A stretch of 64,000 bases of DNA, taken from Pseudomonas lundensis. GTDB lineage: Bacteria > Pseudomonadota > Gammaproteobacteria > Pseudomonadales > Pseudomonadaceae. The notes beneath the pieces are model-generated. The model searched no databases. It worked only from the letters and a program-made list of their open reading frames with translations, and was not told the origin of the DNA. The position numbers and the translations under genes were made by a program. The stretch spans positions 62,001 through 126,000 of the forward strand of contig NZ_JYKY01000002.1 in assembly GCF_001042985.1 (NCBI RefSeq), in the 5' to 3' direction. Position 1 is the first letter of the stretch. Every line of letters starts with the position of its first letter. Shown here one piece after another: positions 51,092 to 59,401 of the stretch.

Positions 51092-53809
51092 TCATGCTGC
51101 GCTGTCCTGTCGTTGCCCGAACTTCACGTGTTCCCAACTGCCCACACTCCAGCCGCCTGCCTTGGCTGCTTCGCGCCATGTCACAACCGCAGCGCCCAGC
51201 CCGGCTGCTGTCAGGGATGGGGGCGGGGAAGGTGCAGCGTCGATACCCGACCAAGGAAAGAAAAACGTGCCGAAAGAGCGCCGCGAACCATCCATCCAGG
51301 GCTTGCCCTGAATCTTGTCCACTTCTGTGGAGATGAACCCGCTGAACTTGGTATGACTCAAGGTGTGTTCCTTGTTGCGGTGGCACCATTCCAAAAACAA
51401 CGCGTACAGATCACTGCTGACGCACACGCTGAACGGTGCACCCAGCAGGCCGTTGCGCCACTCACGCAGAAAGGTTTGCCAGCTCGCCATGCTCAAATCC
51501 ACCAAACGCTGACGGGCTTCCGTGTTGGGTGGCCGGGTGCGTTGATCGAAGTCGCCCAGGTCATAGCTGAGTAGATAGTCATAAAGCGCCGGGATGCCCT
51601 CGTTGGCTAACTCGTACTTCACCCGCTCCTGCTCATCCGGCCCTAGCGTTTCTTTGGGCCAGACCACCAACATGCGCCGGTCATTCTCACCAATCGGCCA
51701 CGGCATGATCTCATTGGAAAGAAACACCGCGTTCATATGGTTGGCTTCTTCCCAACCGTTCACAAACTTGGACTCCATGCGCACTGTTTTGCCGGTAACC
51801 ATGTGCTTGATCTTGCCCACCTGGTTGTAACGCTGATCACGGCTGACCACTTCCTCAAACACGCCGTATAGCTTGTTTGACTGCCACACCGTCCAGCTTG
51901 ACTCCAACTGCGACTGCCCAACCGTGGCTGCGTATTCGCCATAAACTGCGCCCATGATGTCGCTGAGTAACAAACTTTTACCGCTGCCTTCCATCGTAGA
52001 GTGCAGCAACACAGCGGTGTCCATCTTGGCGCCGATGTTTTGCAACGGGTAAGCCAACCACTTGATCAGCCAGTCCGTGGCAGCTTCGTCGTGGTTGCAC
52101 AAGAAGCTGAACAGCGAGCGCAGGGTGCGGCATTTGTTCGGCTCATTGATCGGAACCAATGGCAGCCCTTCAAAGGTATTGATGTACACCTCGGGGTCTT
52201 TCGTCATGCGGGGGTCAAACACGATGTGTTCCATGTCCACGGTGCGACGATCCGGGCTATTCAGCCACATGGCGTACGCATCACCCAAGGCCATGCGCAT
52301 GGCGCCCTCGGGGACTCGACGGCGACACTTGATGTCCCATGAATCTTTGGTGCCATCTATATAGACGTAACGTTCGGTGGGGCTCATGCCCTCCCCCGAC
52401 ACCTGCTTAAACTTGGCCTCAGCCTTGGCTTTGCTGGCTTGGCGCTCCGCCATGTCGTCAGCAATAACTTTTTTTTGAGCGGACTCAAACCAGTCCTTGG
52501 CCAGCGCTTTCGTGACCAGCAACTCAAACGCGGGCTTTTTGATAATCACGCGCTTGAACATGTCGAAAACTGCGGTCTTACCTTCGATCAGGGCGAAGCG
52601 CTGGAAGATACGGTCTGCCGTCCACTCACCCCCCCCGCCCCCCTCAGGTGCAGGAGCCGCTGCGCTTGCAGGCATAGAATCGCACGGCCTGCTGGCATCC
52701 TCAGAAGGGGTCGGGGGAAGATCCGCAGGCGATGGTCGAGACGATTGCTGCATGCCCAACATCCGCGCGGCATCTTTGACCGCCTTGGATTGGTCTCCGC
52801 CGTGCTCAAGCAGGCAAAACACCTCAAATGCATCGTTCTGATGACCATTGGCCAGCGGATCAGCGCCGTGGTGCGAGTACAGCTTGTCATCGGTAATGGT
52901 GATGCCCGGCAAGCCGGTGCTGCTCTGCGGGTAGAGCCATTTGCTGCCGCGCTTGATGTAGCCGTGCGTGCGCAACAGTTCTTCAACATCATGACAGCGG
53001 TTGAATTCATCAATCACCGAGGGTCGGTTGCCGGGCGCCTGCACAGGTGCCCTGGTCGGCTTGGCTTTGGGCTTTTCAGTCTTTGGTACCCAAGGGCAAG
53101 CTGACTCGGCGTCACGTTTGAAAATGTCCCAGTTCTGCCAAATGTTCAGCAGGTCACTGGTCAGTACTGGCAACCCCTCGGCGGAAGGAGGCGTGCGCCA
53201 GGTATATGGTTTGCCGGTACCGGGATGAATAGAGGGCGGCAACACGTCTTGTACTAAACCCGCACGCAACTCGAAAACAGTAAAGCGCTTGAAGTGCTCA
53301 GCCTCGTCGCGCGCGGCGGCTTCGCCCACCAGATCGCCCGCGTCTTTTGCTGCTTTGGCTTTTGCGATCAGACCTTTAAAAATCGACCCATCAGGGTCGT
53401 TTTCATTGGGCCATGCCAGCGAGTGACGGGTGAGGTCTATTCCATCGGGCAACTGAAACAGGATACGAAAACGCGCCGGGTTACCCACTACGGTCGGGTA
53501 AACCAATGCCATTGCGTCCAGGTCCAGGCCGAGAAGCTCGTACAAGACGTGACGTGTCCACTGCACATCGTCCACATCCAATGAGCACACGCGGCTAGGG
53601 CCAAGCACTACGCCAAGGTTGTGCGTTGGGTTTGCTGCCCAAAACGCCTCAGCCGCGCTCGCATCAGTGATGTAGCCGCCGGGTTTATTCCAGCCCAACC
53701 CCTTTGGAGCTTTTTCACCGGGTTCGATGGCCACCAGTGCCAAGTTGAAAGTATCAATGTAGCGTTGTGCCCATGTCGCCATCGGCACAGCTTGAGAGCG
53801 GTCAGTCAT
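51092..53809 (-). CDS. Phage primase-polymerase/helicase
   Basis: 905 residues. The N-terminal 200 form a bifunctional primase-polymerase domain (YIDTFNLALVAIEPGEKAPK, HNLGVVLGPSRVCSLDVDDV with catalytic acidic residues). The middle is a linker. The C-terminal 400 carry a D5/SF3-type helicase: Walker A in LLHSTMEGSGKSLLLSDIMG, Walker B-like KLYGVFEEV, and sensor NAVFLSNEIMPWPIGENDRR. It starts and drives phage DNA replication, as in alpha-type P4 proteins. It overlaps the zinc-finger gene by four bases and ends beside the iteron-like repeats. Confidence 0.93.
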   Translation of the reverse strand: MTDRSQAVPMATWAQRYIDTFNLALVAIEPGEKAPKGLGWNKPGGYITDASAAEAFWAANPTHNLGVVLGPSRVCSLDVDDVQWTRHVLYELLGLDLDAMALVYPTVVGNPARFRILFQLPDGIDLTRHSLAWPNENDPDGSIFKGLIAKAKAAKDAGDLVGEAAARDEAEHFKRFTVFELRAGLVQDVLPPSIHPGTGKPYTWRTPPSAEGLPVLTSDLLNIWQNWDIFKRDAESACPWVPKTEKPKAKPTRAPVQAPGNRPSVIDEFNRCHDVEELLRTHGYIKRGSKWLYPQSSTGLPGITITDDKLYSHHGADPLANGHQNDAFEVFCLLEHGGDQSKAVKDAARMLGMQQSSRPSPADLPPTPSEDASRPCDSMPASAAAPAPEGGGGGEWTADRIFQRFALIEGKTAVFDMFKRVIIKKPAFELLVTKALAKDWFESAQKKVIADDMAERQASKAKAEAKFKQVSGEGMSPTERYVYIDGTKDSWDIKCRRRVPEGAMRMALGDAYAMWLNSPDRRTVDMEHIVFDPRMTKDPEVYINTFEGLPLVPINEPNKCRTLRSLFSFLCNHDEAATDWLIKWLAYPLQNIGAKMDTAVLLHSTMEGSGKSLLLSDIMGAVYGEYAATVGQSQLESSWTVWQSNKLYGVFEEVVSRDQRYNQVGKIKHMVTGKTVRMESKFVNGWEEANHMNAVFLSNEIMPWPIGENDRRMLVVWPKETLGPDEQERVKYELANEGIPALYDYLLSYDLGDFDQRTRPPNTEARQRLVDLSMASWQTFLREWRNGLLGAPFSVCVSSDLYALFLEWCHRNKEHTLSHTKFSGFISTEVDKIQGKPWMDGSRRSFGTFFFPWSGIDAAPSPPPSLTAAGLGAAVVTWREAAKAGGWSVGSWEHVKFGQRQDSAA

Positions 53810-54027
53810 CTGCGGCGCTCCCGCAACTCTTCGCAGGAGATGCAGGTTTCACATCCTTGGACTGCCTGCTGCCTAAGCAGCGGAATGGCGTCATCGCAAT
53901 CCACGCAAAATTCGGCACTGGCCGTGGCATTGGCTTCGCGTAGACGTTTCTCAAGCGCGCGTCGCGCTAGAGCACGCTGCAAAAACTCATCCGCATAGTC
54001 GTTAGCCAGATCGACGTCATCAGCCAT
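53806..54027 (-). CDS. TraR/DksA-type zinc-finger protein
   Basis: 73 residues with a helical N-terminus and a C4 zinc finger (CVDCDDAIPLLRQQAVQGCE then TCISCEE). The size and finger match the short phage TraR/DksA group, which bind RNA polymerase through the secondary channel and change promoter choice. It is coupled by overlaps to the CII-like and primase genes. Confidence 0.9.
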   Translation of the reverse strand: MADDVDLANDYADEFLQRALARRALEKRLREANATASAEFCVDCDDAIPLLRQQAVQGCETCISCEELRERRR

Positions 54028-54508
54028 TGTCGCGATCCTCCATTGCCTGACGTGCGCCCGTCATGATGCCCAGCACCTCACGGATAACGTCCATGCCGCG
54101 TTTTTCGAGCAGGGCGACTTCGTGAGCTTCCCAAACGGCATCGACCACACCGTCGTGCATGCAAGATACAAACTCGCCAGATTCATGAAGCAATTTGCCT
54201 ACCGCTTTCAACGCTTCTTTTGTAGCAGGCACTGGCGTTGGCTTGTACCAAACGGCCCCGGCTGGACGCACTAAGGCATCAAGCAAACGCGGATCAGCCG
54301 TGAGGCGAATCACCTCCTCCAGCTCATCCGGCGTCAGCCAGCGGCGCTCTTCATCAAGTTTGAGTTTCTTTTGCAGGGCGTCATTGTCGATCACCATCGC
54401 AAACGCTAAAGCGGTGACGCCACCCTTATAGGAACGCCCTGCGCGATACAGCGCGTGACGCAATGAAAGCACCGGACCAGCGTCCGGTAATAGATCGATG
54501 CGACTCAT
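54020..54508 (-). CDS. CII-type phage regulator (CP76 family)
   Basis: 162 residues from ATG 54508. The N-terminal domain (LSLRHALYRAGRSYKGGVTA, LAFAMVIDNDALQKKLKLDE, ERRWLTPDELEEVIRLTADP) is that of CP76/YmfL-like CII regulators with a helix-turn-helix. It probably activates or adjusts phage promoters in the lysis/lysogeny choice. It sits after the Cro-like gene with a 217-base leader holding two stem-loops. Confidence 0.82.
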   Translation of the reverse strand: MSRIDLLPDAGPVLSLRHALYRAGRSYKGGVTALAFAMVIDNDALQKKLKLDEERRWLTPDELEEVIRLTADPRLLDALVRPAGAVWYKPTPVPATKEALKAVGKLLHESGEFVSCMHDGVVDAVWEAHEVALLEKRGMDVIREVLGIMTGARQAMEDRDNG

Positions 54509-54601
54509 AACCGTAAAAACCCCTTTTACGGTGTAGCCATAAAGCAGGGCACGCCCTATCCTACGACCACGACCGATGTGCATGTGCTGTGTATCGTCGT
54601 C

Positions 54602-54718
54602 GCTGGACCGGAGGATCTTTGGTGAGAGGCTCCGGTTCAGCACCCTTTTAGCGATGTTGTTTTACTGCTGCATCGCTCTGTCGACCCGGTGTTTCTTTGG
54701 TGAGAGGCTTTGGGTCGA
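54602..54718 (-). ncRNA. Two leader stem-loops with a shared loop sequence
   Basis: Hairpin 1: GCTGGACCGGAG (54602-54613) with CTCCGGTTCAGC (54630-54641). Hairpin 2: TCGACCC (54681-54687) with GGGTCGA (54712-54718). The stems differ, but both loops hold the complement of AGCCTCTCACCAAAGA (54616-54631 and 54694-54709). In the leftward transcript they precede the CII-like gene. A third, looser copy precedes the rightward operon. Confidence 0.6.
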
Positions 54719-54725
54719 TGCTTTC

Positions 54726-54983
54726 TTATGCTGCTTGGTCTGGCTCAAGATCCTTAGGGATACAGAACACGTCAGGTCGAAGGCGAAACCGCGAAACTCC
54801 TGTAATAAACTCGGCCCGCACAACCAGCTCTGCAGGCAAAAAGCCTCGCTTCAACCAATACGAAACAATTTGCTGAGATACAGGCCGCCCAGAAGTCGAC
54901 ATGGCTGATGCGAATGCGACCTGGCCTTTAGCGGAATCCACGGCGGCCACTAGTGCCTCGCGCATCTCTGTTTTTGGGCTCAT
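54726..54983 (-). CDS. Cro-like YdaS-type HTH regulator
   Basis: 85 residues. MREALVAAVDSAKGQVAFAS and GRPVSQQIVSYWLKRGFLPA form a YdaS/Cro helix-turn-helix, with a short acidic tail (DVFCIPKDLEPDQAA). It diverges from the CI-type repressor across an operator palindrome, the classical Cro position, and would repress the repressor promoter in the lytic state. Confidence 0.88.
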   Translation of the reverse strand: MSPKTEMREALVAAVDSAKGQVAFASAMSTSGRPVSQQIVSYWLKRGFLPAELVVRAEFITGVSRFRLRPDVFCIPKDLEPDQAA

Positions 54984-55017
54984 GAAGACCTCAAAGCGAA
55001 AAGTACAACCGGAAAAT

Positions 55018-55054
55018 ACACGCTAATTTGTATTCAGGCAACAAATTAGCGTGT
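55018..55054. promoter_or_regulatory. Divergent operator between cro- and cI-type genes
   Basis: ACACGCTAATTTGT (55018-55031) and ACAAATTAGCGTGT (55041-55054) form a perfect 14-bp inverted repeat with a 9-base spacer. The same sequence recurs at 55910, upstream of the rightward operon, so it is the probable repressor site. Confidence 0.85.
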
Positions 55055-55089
55055 TGGAACCAATACAAAAGGGTTTGTATCCTCCCCGC

Positions 55090-55848
55090 ATGACCAAAAC
55101 AACGCGCTCACCCTCACCTGTAGCAGCACTGTTCAAGACCCGCAGGAAGGCCCTGAAACTAAGCCAGGTAGCCCTCGCTGATCGAGTCCGCGAACTACTA
55201 GGCCCTGATGAAACATTCAGCCAGCAGACTTATGCTGCTTTTGAAGCAGGCAACACCCAGAACACCCGATTTGCATTACAGATAGCTCAGGTGCTTGGGC
55301 TATCCATGGATGAAGTATCTGGCATCAGTCCTACTGCAAAGACAGCGCCCAAATCTGTCACTGCCGATGCGGTAATGCTTGGACCTATCGAAGTGTGGGA
55401 TGACGAAACCCCGCTAGACGACGATGAGGTAGAGATTCCTTTGTTAAAGGAAATAGAACTGTCTGCGGGCTCGGGCTGCTCTGCAGTTGAGCACTATTCA
55501 AAGTCAAAGCTGCGCTTTGGAAAGATAACCCTAAGACGACAAGGCATAGATCCCGCAAATGCCATTTGCGTGACTGTATCAGGACACAGCATGGAGCCGG
55601 TCCTACCCAGCGGCAGTACAGTAGGGGTGGATCAAGGGAAGCAAGACATCAAAGATGGCGATATCTATGCCTTGAGGCATAACGATCATCTGCGTGTAAA
55701 AATTCTTTATCGCCTGCCATCAGGTGGCATCAGGATGCGAAGCTTTAATCGCGATGAATACCCCGACGAAGAGTACTCCCCAGAAAAAATCCGCAACGAA
55801 GACATATGCGTTCTAGGACGAGTATTCTGGTATTCGGTCCTGAGGTAA
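55090..55848 (+). CDS. CI/LexA-type prophage repressor with S24 autoprotease
   Basis: 252 residues from ATG 55090. HTH-XRE domain at about 12-70 (LKLSQVALADRVRELLGPDE, FSQQTYAAFEAGNTQNTRFA). The C-terminal peptidase S24 part has the Ser in CVTVSGHSMEPVLPSGSTVG and the Lys in DHLRVKILYRLP. Such repressors keep lysogeny and cut themselves when RecA is activated. So the prophage should be induced by DNA damage. The cleavage site would be near EIELSAGSGCSA. Confidence 0.94.
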   Translation: MTKTTRSPSPVAALFKTRRKALKLSQVALADRVRELLGPDETFSQQTYAAFEAGNTQNTRFALQIAQVLGLSMDEVSGISPTAKTAPKSVTADAVMLGPIEVWDDETPLDDDEVEIPLLKEIELSAGSGCSAVEHYSKSKLRFGKITLRRQGIDPANAICVTVSGHSMEPVLPSGSTVGVDQGKQDIKDGDIYALRHNDHLRVKILYRLPSGGIRMRSFNRDEYPDEEYSPEKIRNEDICVLGRVFWYSVLR

Positions 55849-55863
55849 CAAATCAGGCAATCA

Positions 55864-55890
55864 AAAAAAGCCCGTTTATTCGGGTTTTTT
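55864..55890 (+). terminator. Terminator of the repressor gene
   Basis: A-rich tract, then GCCCG / CGGGT hairpin and a six-T run, 16 bases after the repressor stop. Confidence 0.8.
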
Positions 55891-55909
55891 ATTGTAAATA
55901 AAAAATAAT

Positions 55910-55925
55910 ACAAATTAGCGTGTTG
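55910..55925 (+). promoter_or_regulatory. Second repressor operator, at the rightward early promoter
   Basis: ACAAATTAGCGTGTTG is identical to 55041-55056. A partial copy (ACAAATTGG) follows at about 55934. The sites lie between the repressor terminator and the first rightward gene, so one repressor probably controls both early transcripts. Confidence 0.8.
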
Positions 55926-55956
55926 ACCAAATTACAAATTGGATTGTAGTCTTTGT

Positions 55957-55983
55957 CTCGAAACCTCTCACCAAGAGTACGAG
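55957..55983 (+). ncRNA. Third leader stem-loop with the AACCTCTCACCAAGAG motif
   Basis: CTCG (55957-55960) and CGAG (55980-55983) enclose AACCTCTCACCAAGAG, close to the loop sequence of the two leftward leader hairpins when each is read in its own transcript. It ends two bases before the first gene start. The stem is short. Confidence 0.45.
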
Positions 55984-55985
55984 CC

Positions 55986-56177
55986 ATGCAGACTACACAG
56001 CACAGCAGCACCCGCTGCCGGATCTATGTCCATCCGGCAGCCTGCACCAGTCGCGCTTCAGTTGAAGATATCCAGCGCAGCACAGGCCTACTGGTCATCA
56101 TCAATAATCCGCAACGAATCGCTTTAACCACTAAACATGCTGAAAACCTCGCTCCACTCGGAGGTGACGCAGCATGA
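55986..56177 (+). CDS. Small early protein, unknown
   Basis: 63 residues, MQTTQHSSTRCRIYVHPAAC to LAPLGGDAA. Not recognised. First gene of the rightward early operon, coupled to the kinase gene by an ATGA overlap. A longer frame exists from 55953, but that would place the operator region and stem-loop inside the gene. Confidence 0.6.
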   Translation: MQTTQHSSTRCRIYVHPAACTSRASVEDIQRSTGLLVIINNPQRIALTTKHAENLAPLGGDAA

Positions 56178-56737
56178 AACAGGTACTGATTGGACTGGCA
56201 GGGCTTGCCCGCTCGGGCAAAACGACCGCAGCGATGCACTTGGCCAGCACCCATAACTTTCAAACCTACGCCTTTGCAGACCCACTGCGCGAAGGCCTGA
56301 TGACCCTCTTCAATCTGACCGCGCGTGATTTTGACGACGAACACAAAGAGCAGCCTGTCGACTGGGTCGGCCACTCAGCGCGCGAGTTGATGCAATCGCT
56401 GGGCACTGAATGGGGCCGCAATCAGATCCACCCCGATGTGTGGGTGTGGCTGGCCGAGCAAAACCTTGAGCTTCTCGGCCAGATCAACGACACCACCAGC
56501 GGCTTTGTGATCAGCGATCTGCGCTTCGAAAATGAAGCCACTTTCGTTCGGGAAAAAGGCGGCCTGGTCATTCACCTGCTGCGTGCAGACGCACCCAATG
56601 TGAACCCGCATATCAGCGAGTCCGGCATCTCCATCCATGACAACGACCTCGTTCTGCATAACGACGCGTCGATTGAGGACATGACCGGTCAACTGGACGA
56701 AATCTTCACAGCCCTGTGCGCTCGCGCAGCGGCTTAA
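56174..56737 (+). CDS. Deoxynucleoside monophosphate kinase-like protein
   Basis: 187 residues. P-loop GLARSGKTTAAMHLAS at about residues 8-23, ADPLREGL, and DWVGHSARELMQSLGTEWGR, then VISDLRFENEA, resembling phage dNMP kinases (T4 gp1 type). It would phosphorylate dNMPs for phage DNA synthesis. It is expressed early with the rightward operon. Confidence 0.85.
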   Translation: MKQVLIGLAGLARSGKTTAAMHLASTHNFQTYAFADPLREGLMTLFNLTARDFDDEHKEQPVDWVGHSARELMQSLGTEWGRNQIHPDVWVWLAEQNLELLGQINDTTSGFVISDLRFENEATFVREKGGLVIHLLRADAPNVNPHISESGISIHDNDLVLHNDASIEDMTGQLDEIFTALCARAAA

Positions 56738-56748
56738 GGAGCGCCCAC

Positions 56749-57030
56749 ATGAACAGAACCCTGGACGCCACGGCCGCCCTGCTCGGCTTGAAACCACGCG
56801 CCTTTCGCACACGATTGCGTGAGCTCGGCATTTTGACCCAGAGCGGTGAGCTGGCCAGCAAGCACCGCGACCAGGGTTACCTGTACGTAGACACCCGTAG
56901 TCGCTGGAACACGAACATCAACACCTTCAGCCATTACGCGGTTGTGATGGTGAAAGAACCCGGTGTGGCGTGGCTGAGCAAGAAACTGGGCATCACCCCA
57001 TCCCCTACCCATAAGGACGCCGCCGCATGA
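56749..57030 (+). CDS. KilAC/antirepressor C-terminal-like protein
   Basis: 93 residues with AAGGAG before ATG 56749. LDATAALLGLKPRAFRTRLR and ELGILTQSGELASKHRDQGY, LYVDTRSRW match the KilAC domain found at the C-terminus of phage antirepressors. Alone it may be a DNA-binding regulator. It overlaps the next gene by four bases. Confidence 0.75.
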   Translation: MNRTLDATAALLGLKPRAFRTRLRELGILTQSGELASKHRDQGYLYVDTRSRWNTNINTFSHYAVVMVKEPGVAWLSKKLGITPSPTHKDAAA

Positions 57031-57401
57031 AACAGAACGCAATCACCCAAGCGATAGGCGCCCTGAAGCTGGTCCCGATCTTTGTCAATAACCCCGCGAT
57101 TATCAGCCGCGCCACGCTTATTGGCGCGTCAGCTGAAGCCGTAACGTTGCTTGAAGCGCTTCCCGCGGTTACGGCGGAGTTGGCTGAGGTATTCCGGTGC
57201 GTAGACGCCGTTATTAATGATGGACAAATCGCCTACGTCACACCGACCCGCTGCCCTGAATACCCCTATGGCGCAGTGATCGCAGACAGCAAGGGCCAGA
57301 TTTGCGCGGCGGCAATGGGTAAAACCAAAGAAGGCCTGGCCGAGTTGATCCGCCTCAAGCTGGTGCCCCAACAGAAGGGGTGCGGGGAGGATGCGGCGTG
57401 A
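57027..57401 (+). CDS. Hypothetical phage protein
   Basis: 124 residues, MKQNAITQAIGALKLVPIFV. It has a helical start and a small beta region with CPEYPYGAVIADSKGQICAA. Not recognised. It is coupled on both sides by ATGA and GTGA overlaps, so it is surely expressed with the early operon. Confidence 0.7.
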   Translation: MKQNAITQAIGALKLVPIFVNNPAIISRATLIGASAEAVTLLEALPAVTAELAEVFRCVDAVINDGQIAYVTPTRCPEYPYGAVIADSKGQICAAAMGKTKEGLAELIRLKLVPQQKGCGEDAA

Positions 57402-57640
57402 GCGACACACTCGACCAGTTACGAAGGGAGTTCGCCACACCCTGCCCAAGCCTCACAGCAGTCCGCGAACGTTACTTCACGCACATCAGAACTGATCGTT
57501 ACCTGCTCAGCGAAATAAAAGCCGGGCGCATTGCACTCAAGGTCACCCGCCTGCACCGCTCAAGTCGAGCCAAGCCGGTGGTGTACCTGCACATGTTGGC
57601 GGCTTACCTCGACGCGCAAGCGCCCAACCAAGCCGCCTGA
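57398..57640 (+). CDS. PrtN-like pyocin/phage activator paralogue
   Basis: 80 residues from GTG 57398 (GTGA overlap). The pattern TAVRERYFTHIRTDRYLLSE, IKAGRIALKVTRLHRSSRAK, VVYLHMLAAYLDAQ is that of PrtN (ERVCxDYFxHL, I..G.I.LP, HL.DLA.YLD), though more distant than the gene at 59117. PrtN activates pyocin and phage late genes after DNA damage. It may be a specificity variant or have another role. Confidence 0.7.
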   Translation: MSDTLDQLRREFATPCPSLTAVRERYFTHIRTDRYLLSEIKAGRIALKVTRLHRSSRAKPVVYLHMLAAYLDAQAPNQAA

Positions 57641-57692
57641 GTATTCCCCTGAAATTCAGGGCCACTGCAACCAACGTAAAAAGGCACAGCAC

Positions 57693-58034
57693 ATGAGCAA
57701 ATCACGTCCATTCATCGACACCCTGCGCGATATCGAAGCGGGCGGGCTATTGGATGAACTCAGCGAAACGCAGCACAGCCTGATCGATGCCATCCGCCTG
57801 ACCGGCAAAGGTGGCGAGCTGACTATCAAGCTCGCCTACAAACCCGATGGCAACGGCCAGATGACCATCAAGGCAGACGTGAAAGCCAAAGAGCCGGCCT
57901 TGTCACGCGGCACATCTCTGTTCTTCCTGACGCCTGAGGGCAACCTCACTCGCCGCGACCCTCGCCAACAAGACCTGGCACTTAGAACTGTGGGTGAAGA
58001 AAAACCCGAAGTTCTGCGACAAGTCAGTCAATAA
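57693..58034 (+). CDS. Conserved phage protein, unknown
   Basis: 113 residues, MSKSRPFIDTLRDIEAGGLL, with LSETQHSLIDAIRLTGKGGE and ELTIKLAYKPDGNGQMTIKA. The look is that of conserved Pseudomonas prophage proteins found next to DUF2303 genes. Function unknown; possibly DNA- or replication-related given the pairing. Confidence 0.72.
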   Translation: MSKSRPFIDTLRDIEAGGLLDELSETQHSLIDAIRLTGKGGELTIKLAYKPDGNGQMTIKADVKAKEPALSRGTSLFFLTPEGNLTRRDPRQQDLALRTVGEEKPEVLRQVSQ

Positions 58035-58081
58035 AAAACTCTCGCCTCTCACCATTTGCACTACCCACTGGAGCACATCCA

Positions 58082-58903
58082 ATGCAACAAGCCCTGCAAC
58101 AGCTGTTCAGCTACGCTCAATCCCTCGGCAAGCCCGTCGATCACCCTGGGTTGGCCGCGCCAATCGCCCTACTCCCGCAAGATGTCTCGCTCAAAAGCCT
58201 TGAGCACCTGCTGCCTGCACCGACCCGTGCCAAACAAAAGCTCACCGTGCTGGATGCTGAGTCGTTCATCGACTACGTGAATCGCTTCGCCACTTCGGCA
58301 ACAGCCGTATTCTGCAACGGCCCGGAAGGACGCACCTTCTCGGCAGTGATCGACTACCACCAACCAGACTGCCCGGCGTGGCTAGAGCATGTAGCCACCT
58401 ATCGCTGCCCCACCACTGTTGAATGGGGCCGCTGGAAAGAATACGACCGCAAACGCATGGACCAAGCGACCTTCGCTGAATTCATCGAAGAAAACGTGTG
58501 GGACATTACCCAGCCTGCCAACGAACAAAATGCACCAGGTGCAGCGGATATGCTGGAAATCAGCCGCACCCTTGAGGCCAAGAAAAACATCACCTTCCGC
58601 CAAGGCACACGCCTCGACAATGGCCAAGTACAACTCACGTACAACGAAGAAATCGACGGCCGTGCTGGCGAAGCTGGTCAGTTGCGTATTCCTGAGCAGT
58701 TCTTCATTGCAGTGAAACCCTTCCTTGGCGGTGATGCGTTCTGCGTGCCTGCGCGGTTCCGTTATCGCATCCAGGACGGCCGCTTGATGATGTGGTTCGA
58801 ACTGGTACGCCCGGACAAGGTACTTGAAGAAGCCTACAACGCGGTGCGCGACAAAATCCAAGCCGCCATCAATGAAGTGCCGCTGTATGAAGCCACTTTG
58901 TAA
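58082..58903 (+). CDS. DUF2303 family phage protein (YfdQ-like)
   Basis: 273 residues. The regions FSAVIDYHQPDCPAWLEHVA, TFAEFIEENVWDITQPANEQ, and FRYRIQDGRLMMWFELVRPD match DUF2303. Such genes sit in the early part of many lambdoid prophages; the role is unknown. 47 bases after its partner gene. Confidence 0.88.
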   Translation: MQQALQQLFSYAQSLGKPVDHPGLAAPIALLPQDVSLKSLEHLLPAPTRAKQKLTVLDAESFIDYVNRFATSATAVFCNGPEGRTFSAVIDYHQPDCPAWLEHVATYRCPTTVEWGRWKEYDRKRMDQATFAEFIEENVWDITQPANEQNAPGAADMLEISRTLEAKKNITFRQGTRLDNGQVQLTYNEEIDGRAGEAGQLRIPEQFFIAVKPFLGGDAFCVPARFRYRIQDGRLMMWFELVRPDKVLEEAYNAVRDKIQAAINEVPLYEATL

Positions 58904-58979
58904 TTAATCATCCGCGTCAGCCCGCCTCCGTCATCTCACCAATGATCCTGGCGGCGGGTTTTAATGAGGTACACATCAC

Positions 58980-59078
58980 ATGCAAGTACGAAACGAAGAT
59001 CCAAACTGCGCGATCTTTCATCCCATGTATGAGGCAATGCTCGACGCATGCCCCGCCATCGCCAAAGCAACCAAATAA
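58980..59078 (+). CDS. Possible very small early protein
   Basis: 32 residues (MQVRNEDPNCAIFHPMYEAM then LDACPAIAKATK) behind a GAGGT about 11 bases upstream. Not recognised. The spacing and acidic-helical composition make it plausible as a real short phage gene. It lies in the 213-base gap between DUF2303 and prtN. Confidence 0.45.
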   Translation: MQVRNEDPNCAIFHPMYEAMLDACPAIAKATK

Positions 59079-59116
59079 TCCTTTCGCCACCCCGAGCGGC
59101 GCAACAGAGATAGAAT

Positions 59117-59401
59117 ATGAATACTCAATTTCTGCTACTTGCGCAGTATGGCGGCCAGGCAATCATTCCTCTTGAGCGAGTGTGCGCTGACTACTTTAGC
59201 CATCTGACACCCGAAAAGATGAAGATGAAAGTCGCAGCAGGCCAGATTGACCTGCCACTTGTAGCCATCGAACGCAGCCAAAAATCAGCACGCGGGGTTC
59301 ACCTTGCCGACCTGGCTGCCTATCTGGATACCCAGCATGCACGTGCTCGCACGGAGCATGACAAGCTGATGCGCAACTCTAGTCTACGCCGCGCTTCTTG
59401 A
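59117..59401 (+). CDS. prtN: Pyocin activator PrtN-family protein
   Basis: 94 residues. MNTQFLLLAQYGGQAIIPLE, RVCADYFSHLTPEKMKMKVA, AGQIDLPLVAIERSQKSARG and VHLADLAAYLDTQHARART match PrtN closely. PrtN activates pyocin and phage late promoters when RecA removes its repressor. Its 3' end overlaps the convergent integrase by 23 bases. Confidence 0.93.
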   Translation: MNTQFLLLAQYGGQAIIPLERVCADYFSHLTPEKMKMKVAAGQIDLPLVAIERSQKSARGVHLADLAAYLDTQHARARTEHDKLMRNSSLRRAS

